Shown: positions 57,347 to 64,000 of the stretch, in pieces | Layout of the letters: each line of letters begins with the position of its first letter | Numbering within the stretch: the stretch's first letter is position 1 | From: Phocaeicola vulgatus | GTDB taxonomy: Bacteria; Bacteroidota; Bacteroidia; Bacteroidales; Tannerellaceae | Direction of reading: 5' to 3' | NCBI GenBank assembly: GCA_022009975.1 | Contig: CP091733.1 | Location: 2,152,501-2,216,500 of the forward strand | Length of the DNA: 64,000 nucleotides | Notes under the pieces: generated by a model | Database searches by the model: none | The model's input: only the letters and a program-made list of their open reading frames with translations | Told to the model about the DNA's origin: nothing | Made by a program: the position numbers and the translations under genes

Positions 57347-58370
57347 CCGTTGGCGGAATTAATTTAAGTGTATAAAGATGAGCAAAAAGTTGCACATATC
57401 GTTGATTTTTTAGTAACTTAGTGGTGATCAAAACATTAAGTTCAAACCATCGTATGTACAACCTTTATACAAAATTCGTCAAAATACTTGAGATATGCAA
57501 GCAATTCTCTGAAAATCTCGTCAATGAATCGGGTAATGTTCCACGCCGTGGTCCTGTTCCTAAGTTTTCTGACTTGGAAGTAGTGGCACTGTCCCTGACA
57601 GCAGAGACAGAGAGCATTGATAGTGAGAAGTGGTTGTTCGACTATAAATTGCAAGAGTACAAGGACTGCATTCCCAATCTCATATCAAGGAGACAGTTCA
57701 ATGACCGCAGGAAGAAACTGCAGGCTTGTGTGAGGAACTGCGCAAAAGGGTTGCCATGGAAATGGATGGTGGAGAGGAACAATTCTTTGTTGACTCCAAG
57801 CCAATAGAGGTCTGTAGGGTTGCAAGAGGGAAACGATGCAAGATGGGACGTACCGGCGATTTCTCTCAAGCTCCCGACTTCGGTTTCTGCGCTTCGCAGA
57901 ATACGTACTATTTTGGCTATAAGTTACATGCCCTCTGTGGGTTAAGCGGAGTTGTCCATTCCTACGATCTGTCAAAGGCAAGTGTGGCTGACCTCCATTA
58001 TATGAAAGATGTAAAACATACTTATCACAACTGTAGCATCTATGGCGACAAAGGGTATATTGGAGCTGATGTACAGCTTGACTTGTTCGAAACCGCACAC
58101 ATAAGACTGGAGTGTCCGTATCGGCTCAACCAGAAGGACTGGAAGCCGACATTCATTCCGTTTGCAAAGGCAAGAAAGAGGATTGAGACAATATTCTCGC
58201 AACTTACAGACCAGTTCTTGGCCATCAGAAACTATGCGAAAATAACGAATGGTTTGTTTGCCAGAATCATCGGCAAAATTAGTGCACTTACCATTCTGCA
58301 ATACGTAAACTTCATCAACAACAAGCCCATTGGCAGAATTAAGTATGCATTAAATTAATTCCGCCAACGG
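57347..58370 (+). mobile_element. IS982-family insertion sequence, copy 2
   Basis: 1024 bases with the ends CCGTTGGCGG and CCGCCAACGG, in the same orientation as copy 1. The DNA just left of the end (TTTATACACTTAAATTAAT) is the reverse complement of the first inside bases after the end (ATTAATTTAAGTGTATAAA), so the left junction is one long palindrome. Copies 1 and 2 flank 2.3 kb. Confidence 0.85.
57421..58358 (+). pseudogene. IS982-family transposase, frameshifted copy
   Basis: Almost identical to the transposase of copy 1. The frame breaks near 57708-57722, where copy 1 has AAAGAAAACGGCAGG and this copy AAGAAACTGCAGG, one base shorter. The first part ends in LRKRVAM out of frame; the second part (from 57726) keeps the DDE core. 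It could also be a programmed or error-based break; copy 1 shows the intact frame. Confidence 0.8.
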
Positions 58371-58463
58371 GTTTAGTAATTATTTGAGTACACCCACTTA
58401 AGTATTAATGTTTTTCATTATCTTTGTTAGTAATAGATATAAACTAAATAGTAAAATGAAGGT

Positions 58464-58966
58464 ATGACAGATTTGATAACAAAACGGACGACTTATGACT
58501 GGGTATTAGAGTTTTTGTCATGGATTGGCATTTTTTTTGCATTAATTCCTTTGGGAAGATATAACGAGATTCCTGATAAAGCTATAGTACCCGTTCATTT
58601 TGATTTTAGAGGAGCTATTGATGCTTGGGGCAATAAGGAATATATACTTTGTTATTCTTTTTCTTGCAATATTCTTTTTTTGGTTTTAATGTTCTTTTTT
58701 TGGAGAGAAATTATAAAATATTGAATTATCCAATAAAGGTTACAGAAAATAATAAATTTTGCTTATATAAATTAGGAGTAAGATTAGTTAGGCATCTTAA
58801 ATTAATTGTAGTATGTCTTTTTTCATATTTAGCTAATATGTCTTTTTATGTGTCAATTGACAGTAGATATAATGGGCAGTTACCAATCTTATTTATAATA
58901 TCTACTTTATTGATTACGTTGGCGTTTTTTTTCGTAAAAATGATTAAGTTGAAAAGGTTACTATGA
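58464..58966 (+). CDS. DUF1648-domain membrane protein (one frameshift)
   Basis: About 167 residues when joined. AIVPVHFDFRGAIDAWGNKE is the DUF1648 motif (P.HF...G....WG), after a first hydrophobic segment (FLSWIGIFFALIPLG). Three more hydrophobic segments follow. One T is missing at 58721-58722 (AAATATTGAATT), so the first frame stops after REIIKY and the second resumes LNYPIKVTENNKFCLYKLG. A -7-like TATCTTTG is at 58419-58426. Function unknown. Very A+T-rich compared with its neighbours. Confidence 0.7.
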
Positions 58967-59087
58967 AAAGAATTATACTAAATTGCGTTCCCCCATTTGC
59001 ATGTAATATACCGTCTCCAGCAATATCTATATTGAAATCTTGGCTGACAAAAAAGTTTACTGGAATTTAAGATTTCGATAAAGCTTA

Positions 59088-59198
59088 CTACCTTTTTGGG
59101 AAGAGGTCAACCTGTTTAAACACCGTTTAAACGGCATTAAAACACCGTTTAAACGCTATTATAAAGATGGTGCGGGGAAACCTTGTGTATAATCATTT
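59088..59198. repeat. Composite intergenic repeat, copy at 59.1 kb
   Basis: One AAAGCTTACTACCTTTTTGG unit, GAAGAGGTCAACC, then TGTTTAAACACCGTTTAAAC, GGCATTAAAACACCG, and the block GCTATTATAAAGATGGTGCG with GGGAAACCTTGTGTATAATCA shared with 56305-56350. It ends beside the PepSY gene stop. Confidence 0.75.
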
Positions 59199-59935
59199 AA
59201 ACTTCTTATACCACAAATAGTAACCCGTCCATGGGAACACGGCTCCAAGCAGAGAACTTAAAAAATAGAGAGTCTTTGTTATGACTCCGCCCCACGAACC
59301 TGTATGAAGGGTGTAAATGAAACGCCGCATTTCGGAAGATTCCACGAAACCATCAAATATTGCTACAAACCCTTCCTTATACCAAGAGAACGACCAAGTC
59401 AATCCTGTCAAAGCCATAACCAATAAGAATATGGATGCATAAATGCCCAATGAAACATGACTGTCATACAAGAACCTGTACCAACTTTTTCGGACGGAAA
59501 CTTTCAACCGGATCCTTAGTTGCCGGAAAGATTTTGGGAACCAGATTACGATGCCACTTGCCAAGACAAGCACCATCATTAGGGTTGAAATGCCCACCAC
59601 CATTTTACCAGCAGAGTTTTCGCCTTTTTTAGCAGGGGCATCCAAGAGCCAGCGGTGCATCTTGAAAACCGTCTGGAAGAAGGGCAAGCGAGGAGCACGT
59701 GCTTTTTCATCTTATGCTCTCCCGTTCCTGCATGGGGAGATTCCTGACGAATCTGTTTTTCTACCTGAGACGATTGTGGCAATTCTACAGGTTGGTTCTT
59801 TTCTGTCCCAGTGGTAACCATTTGTGTTATTTCTTTTTCAAAAACCAATATGGCTCCTGTAAAGCAAATGATGGAAAATATTAAACCAAAAGGCAAAGAG
59901 AGCCAAAGATGTATTTTTTTGAATAGAACATTCAT
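59193..59935 (-). CDS. PepSY-associated inner-membrane protein, XusC-like (one frameshift)
   Basis: About 248 residues when joined. The N-terminal helix and start KIHLWLSLPFGLIFSIICFTGAILVFEKE, and then LPFFQTVFKMHRWLLDAPAK, VVGISTLMMVLVLASGIVIWFPK, SWYRFLYDSHVSLGIYASIF and LTGLTWSFSWYKEG, are the PepSY_TM pattern with His residues placed to bind haem. One A is missing from the T5 run at 59703-59707; the joined text is HKMKKARAPRLPFF. The periplasmic part between the first helix and LPFF is only about 60 residues, shorter than the 90 or so I would expect. In XusABC loci this protein is the inner-membrane partner, a likely ferric reductase. Confidence 0.82.
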
Positions 59936-59955
59936 TGTTATTTATTTTTAATAGG

Positions 59956-60108
59956 GAGGTTTGCCATAATTGCAAACTGCCGCATCACTTTACGGATCAT
60001 ATATCATTTGTTTAGAGGCTGATTGTCCCGTCCTCTGCGCCTGGCTTTTTGCTAATTCTGACAAACCTTAATGGGGCTGCATCAAAAATACCATTTTGAC
60101 GAAGCCCC
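59956..60108. repeat. GGTTTGCCA double-hairpin element inside the Xus-like operon
   Basis: Arms GGTTTGCCATAATTGCAAA (59956-59974) and TTTGCTAATTCTGACAAACC (60048-60067), then a second hairpin GGGGCT (60073-60078) / AGCCCC (60103-60108). Same family as 24920-25078. It fills the 183-base gap between the DUF4374 and PepSY genes and might lower read-through to the last gene. Confidence 0.65.
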
Positions 60109-60118
60109 GATTGTTTAA

Positions 60119-61512
60119 TTATTTCTGTATTCTCAGTTTTCCCGCTCTGGAGAGTCCGTCAGCCTCAACAACAAGCCCCTTGGTTGCCACACCTGTCTTT
60201 GCATCAATACTATAAAAGGCAGGATAGTCACCACCCGTTACCGTCACGGCCATATACATCTTGCCATTCTCTCCATAAGGTTCGCCTCCAAAGCCAGCCA
60301 AATCAGCAGGAAGTCCTGTCACAGGTGTTATTTTTCCTGTTCCTCCTTGGAAAACAGCCAGTTCACTCACATTCGCTTTCCTGCCTTTCTTCATTTCATC
60401 GACCCCTCCGGCATAGAGTTGCAGGAGGAAATAGTCTCCCGAAATATGCCAACAGCGATAAAGCGGGTGACGGGTGCCGATTTCCTCAAGGTTGACATAA
60501 TAGCTATCATCGAACCGTGTGCTTCCCGCTTTGATGCGCATCACACCAGATGGCTTTGTCCCTATGACCTTCTTCAAGTCGGCAGAAGACTCTGCGGTTC
60601 GTCCATAGCCCGGCGAGAAAACATAAATATCTCCATTGTCGGCCGCCCAAATGGTTTGATAATATTGAGACCTAAAACGTCCGCAAGCATAACCTATTTT
60701 GTCTGTTTCGGCTATTATTGGTGTCTCATTGAAACTTTTACCGCTATAAATAGCTACAAAAGCCTTGTCGGGATACTGGGTGGAAGGTATTTCCCCGGCC
60801 TTGTAACTGCTGCTTGCCGCACCGCCATCGGCTTGGGATATCAAATCTCGGTCAGTGACAGACTCCGGCCAGCGATTGATGCCATACTTGCTCATGCCGC
60901 CGGGTATGACCGAAGTGTAAAGCTTGCCATTCGCCTCGACAAGCCCCGCCAAATGCACCTTCTCCCCATTGCCCAGGAAATTTTCACTCATAACCGAAGA
61001 AGAGGTTTGTGAGCCGTCCTCGGCATGGAGGTAATTGAACAGCAGCACTTGCGGCAAGTTACCTTTGTTATCCGCCTCACTGGTTGCCGCATTACCCGTA
61101 GAAGCCGTTACCACGTAGTCACCCAATTGCCATAAGTAGTGATACGGTTGTATTCGTATGTATATTTCTCCTTGATACTGCCTGAAGCAGTCAAGTAGTA
61201 GGAAGCACCTGTGCCATTGCCTCCTTTGTTATAGACCAGACCGAAAAGGTACTTCTGGTTCTTAAACACCCAATAGGATGCACCTAGCACCTCTGAGCCA
61301 TTGCCGCGGGCGCTGATGCGACCTTCGTCAAGTGAAGATGCAGCAAGCAGGTAGGATGTCCCATCCACGGTCGCAGCCACGACATACGATGTTTTAGCTT
61401 CGTTTTCTTGTCCTTTATCCGGAATAATATCTTCGTTTTCGCTGCAAGAACTCATCACCAAGCCTGCCATCATCATATTAAGCAGGATCCACTTCAAATT
61501 GTTTTTTTTCAT
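60119..61512 (-). CDS. DUF4374 surface lipoprotein, XusB-like siderophore-binding protein (one frameshift)
   Basis: About 464 residues when joined. The start [17 protein letters not shown] (61512) places the lipid Cys at residue 23 (VMSSC), followed by acidic [59 protein letters not shown] and [20 protein letters not shown] show repeated beta-propeller blades. One C is missing near 61129 (TTGCCATAAG for TTGGCCATAAG); the joined text is [19 protein letters not shown]4374 proteins include XusB of Bacteroides thetaiotaomicron, which captures ferric enterobactin. It follows the TonB receptor gene and precedes the PepSY gene, the XusABC order. Confidence 0.85.
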
Positions 61513-61548
61513 ACTTTTACTTTTTTGTTCGTTATTCATCTATTTATT

Positions 61549-63957
61549 TCAAATATGGATTCGCACCTTACCATAGAATGCACGCCCCGCACGCTGTAGG
61601 CTGAAGTTGTCGTAAAGCTTTGCATCGGTCAGGTTGTTGCATTCAAATGAAAGATTATATCGACCACGTTTCATGCTGTAAGTCAGAGACACATTGTGGG
61701 CGCACTGCGTAGGCACACTGTTCTTATCCTCCTTGTTGCCTATGCTTTCCCAATAGAGCGGGAACTCGTGCTGCCACATCATGTCATAGGTCAAAGTGAA
61801 AGTGTTTCCCTCCCTGAAGAGATTATGCCAATAGAAATTGGCATCAGCATTCGCATAGCGGAACGGGATATTAGGCAAGCGGTCTTTGTAGTGCACATTC
61901 TTCTGTCCAGAACCTGCGGCATAGTAAGGCTCATAGTCCCTCGTGTCGGCATTGTTGAAAGCCCCACCCACACTGAGCCACGAGCCATATTTGTAGCGCA
62001 GTGCCAAGTTGTAACCTTTGGTCTTTACATGACCATGATTTTCGTAGATGCCATATTGCAAGGCTCCATGTTTGCCGATACCCCGCTTGATGAAATCTTT
62101 CGTATCGCGGTAGATGAGTGCAGCCTCCACATACCACCCATGCTTGCCGGTTTGCCAGTTGTAGTTCAAATTCAGATTGAAGTTGTCACTCTTCTCAGGA
62201 CGCAAATCGGTCTTGCCAGCCTCCAAGTCCTCATCTCCGAAAAGCTCGTCGTTGGTGGGCAGTCTGTAAGCTTTCTCATAAGAAAGTTTAGCTTGCAGGT
62301 TCTTAATAATATGATAGGAGCCAGCAGCCCCATAACCAAGGGCACTCACCTGTTTGGATTGTTTCACATAATTACCCACGCCATCGGTATTCCCCGAAAT
62401 GGCACCTTCGCTGTGTTGATTATAATACTTTATGAATGCGGTAGCATTCCAGCGGTCGGAAGGTACGATTTTGTAGGCCAAACCGGAGATCTCCTTGCGG
62501 GTAAGCTTTGGAATATTGAAAGAGGTCAACGCTGACGATGTACCAATGTAACTCCGGCTGGTACGACGAAAACCGCTGTGCACATGATTGAACGAAACCG
62601 AATGCACCTTGCCGAAACGATGGTTGATGCTGGCGGTGACATTCCAATTCTGGTTCTTCTGCTCGCTATTCTGATACGATTGTTCGCCCTGGCTTTCCTT
62701 CGTGTAATATTGTCCATACCAGTTATAATAGCGGGCTGTTGTATCCACATTGTAGGTGATATTATGGTTGTAGTTGGCATGCAGCTGCACGTCAAGCCCT
62801 TTGACGAACAGGTTGTGTTTGCTATATTCAAACGCTGGCAGCACGGAATATCCGTGACGGTGCTTCTGCCCAAACACTATCTCCTGATAAACACCTGTCT
62901 GGATTTCCTTATAGAACTTTGAATAGCCCATGCCCAACCAAAGTCGGTCTGCCCACGGCTTCTCCTTGACTCCCACTTTGCCTATCACTGCTTCGTTATG
63001 AAAAGTGTCATTGAAACGCTTAACACGTTTTATATCCGTCTTGTCAACCGGATGTTTGGTCACAGACCCGTCGGGATTGACAGTAAAGGTCCGTACCCAG
63101 TTGTTGACGTAGTAGTTATTGTCCGAATAGTTTTGGAACGCATTGACCTCATAAAACAGGCCGCTTTTGAGTTTGTGCGAAATGTTGAGGTAGGACTTAT
63201 GCGTGTTAAACGAACCAAAACTATAGGAGGCATCAACAGAAAAGCGATTAACATTCTTCTTGGTCACTACATTCACCACTCCGCCAATAGCATCAGCACC
63301 GAAACCTACAGGAACCACACCCTTATAGACCTCGATACGCTCGGCATAATTAACCGGCAGGTTATTAAGGCTGAATCCCGTACCCGTACCTTCTTGTGGC
63401 ACACCGTCGATAAAGACTTTAATGTGGCGGCCGCTGAAGCCATCCAGCATAATCTGGTTATCCGACCCCACGCCTCCTGCTTCTCTCATTCTCACACCAG
63501 GCAAAGCCGTCAGCGCCTGACCGAGATTTTTGGTGGAGTTCTGTAGCTCCTTTGTATCGACAGCCACTGCGTTGAATGCCGAAGATTTCACCCGGCTCAC
63601 CCCGGACGCTGAAACCGTCACTTCATTTAGTTCATAAGATGTCGGCTTGAGTGTTATATGCAACTTCTGGCGTGAACCTCTTTCGGAAGAAAGGGAAACA
63701 TGCTTCTCCACGGTTTCATATCCGACAGATGAAACTACAAGTACATGTTCGCCTGCGGGGACTTTGAGATGGTAAATGCCTCGCTCATCGGTACTGCACC
63801 CTTGTTGCGTACCCTTCAGTCGAACCGTTGCAAAGTCAACAGGCATCTTTTCCGTATCCAACACCTTGCCCGAAAGGACAATTTGAGACATGGCAGAAGT
63901 TGAGATTATCGCCATCAGCATGATCAAGAGAGTCAATCTATTTTTAATCTTAGTCAT
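61549..63957 (-). CDS. TonB-dependent outer-membrane receptor, XusA-like
   Basis: 802 residues from MTKIKNRLTLLIM (63957; the ATG at 63963 is equally possible). Signal peptide to about STSAMSQ, carboxypeptidase-regulatory-like domain (GKVLDTEKMPVDFATVRLKG), TonB-box-like LNEVTVSASGVSR, plug (LGQALTALPGVRMREAGGVG, HIKVFIDGVPQEG, AERIEVYKGVVPVGFGADAIGG) and a 22-strand type barrel ending FYGKVRIHI. It is shorter than SusC proteins and has the plug of siderophore receptors. With the two genes downstream it forms a XusABC-like iron or xenosiderophore uptake operon. Its promoter lies outside the window. Frame intact. Confidence 0.9.
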   Translation of the reverse strand: MTKIKNRLTLLIMLMAIISTSAMSQIVLSGKVLDTEKMPVDFATVRLKGTQQGCSTDERGIYHLKVPAGEHVLVVSSVGYETVEKHVSLSSERGSRQKLHITLKPTSYELNEVTVSASGVSRVKSSAFNAVAVDTKELQNSTKNLGQALTALPGVRMREAGGVGSDNQIMLDGFSGRHIKVFIDGVPQEGTGTGFSLNNLPVNYAERIEVYKGVVPVGFGADAIGGVVNVVTKKNVNRFSVDASYSFGSFNTHKSYLNISHKLKSGLFYEVNAFQNYSDNNYYVNNWVRTFTVNPDGSVTKHPVDKTDIKRVKRFNDTFHNEAVIGKVGVKEKPWADRLWLGMGYSKFYKEIQTGVYQEIVFGQKHRHGYSVLPAFEYSKHNLFVKGLDVQLHANYNHNITYNVDTTARYYNWYGQYYTKESQGEQSYQNSEQKNQNWNVTASINHRFGKVHSVSFNHVHSGFRRTSRSYIGTSSALTSFNIPKLTRKEISGLAYKIVPSDRWNATAFIKYYNQHSEGAISGNTDGVGNYVKQSKQVSALGYGAAGSYHIIKNLQAKLSYEKAYRLPTNDELFGDEDLEAGKTDLRPEKSDNFNLNLNYNWQTGKHGWYVEAALIYRDTKDFIKRGIGKHGALQYGIYENHGHVKTKGYNLALRYKYGSWLSVGGAFNNADTRDYEPYYAAGSGQKNVHYKDRLPNIPFRYANADANFYWHNLFREGNTFTLTYDMMWQHEFPLYWESIGNKEDKNSVPTQCAHNVSLTYSMKRGRYNLSFECNNLTDAKLYDNFSLQRAGRAFYGKVRIHI

Positions 63958-64000
63958 AATCATTTCAGTATTTTTGTTTTTGGAGTGCAATATTAGTAGC

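Overview
The window looks like chromosomal DNA of a gut Bacteroidota, most likely Parabacteroides or a close relative. The evidence is the 16S gene (minus strand, about 770-2300), two SusC/SusD pairs, a XusABC-like iron locus, a conjugative-transposon remnant, and many promoters of the Bacteroidota form TTTG-N19..21-TAnnTTTG. The genus call is from reading the 16S by eye, not from a search.

Layout. 1-2580: 5' end of a 23S gene, tRNA-Ala, tRNA-Asp, tRNA-Ile, 16S and two tandem rrn promoters, all minus strand. 3.3-8.4 kb: SusC/SusD pair. 8.9-14.0 kb: DUF4143-type ATPase, DUF805 protein, and a two-gene surface lipoprotein operon (fimbrillin-like plus a Big_2 repeat protein). 14.4-17.2 kb: a Panacea/PemK-like toxin-antitoxin pair and an acyltransferase between two 86-bp direct repeats. 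17.3-23.0 kb: Fic protein, XamI-like type II restriction-modification pair, PAS protein, IS4-family element. 23.4-32.7 kb: aspA, second SusC/SusD pair, MscS-type channel. 32.8-41.1 kb: housekeeping genes (tRNA-Gly, argB, ModF-like ABC ATPase, sugar acetyltransferase, RsmI-like methyltransferase, tex, ybaK, ThuA-like, map). 41-58.4 kb: an accessory island. It holds an eight-gene operon (xre, hsdM, hsdS, hsdR, two unknown genes of which one encodes a membrane protein, an AlbA_2/Schlafen-type protein, and an unknown 466-residue protein), flanked by a 1.03-kb direct repeat that carries the 5' end of map and a HaeII-type endonuclease remnant. Two IS982-family copies, conjugative-element remnants and a YefM/YoeB pair lie at its right edge. 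58.4-64 kb: DUF1648 protein and a XusABC-like iron/xenosiderophore operon.

The most interesting region is 42.2-53.2 kb: a type I restriction-modification operon that continues, with overlapping start and stop codons, into four accessory genes. Two of these I cannot assign, and their pairing (soluble protein plus four-helix membrane protein) is the layout of many anti-phage modules.

Caution. About 20 single-base insertions or deletions, nearly all in short homopolymers, break otherwise well-preserved genes, including housekeeping tex and the ModF-like and RsmI-like genes. I read most of these as residual sequencing errors. Each broken gene is therefore given as one locus with the break position. 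Dispersed intergenic repeats (a G+C-rich 174-bp repeat, GTTTAAAC/AGTATGC modules, GGTGTGTCA hairpins) fill most of the gene-free stretches.
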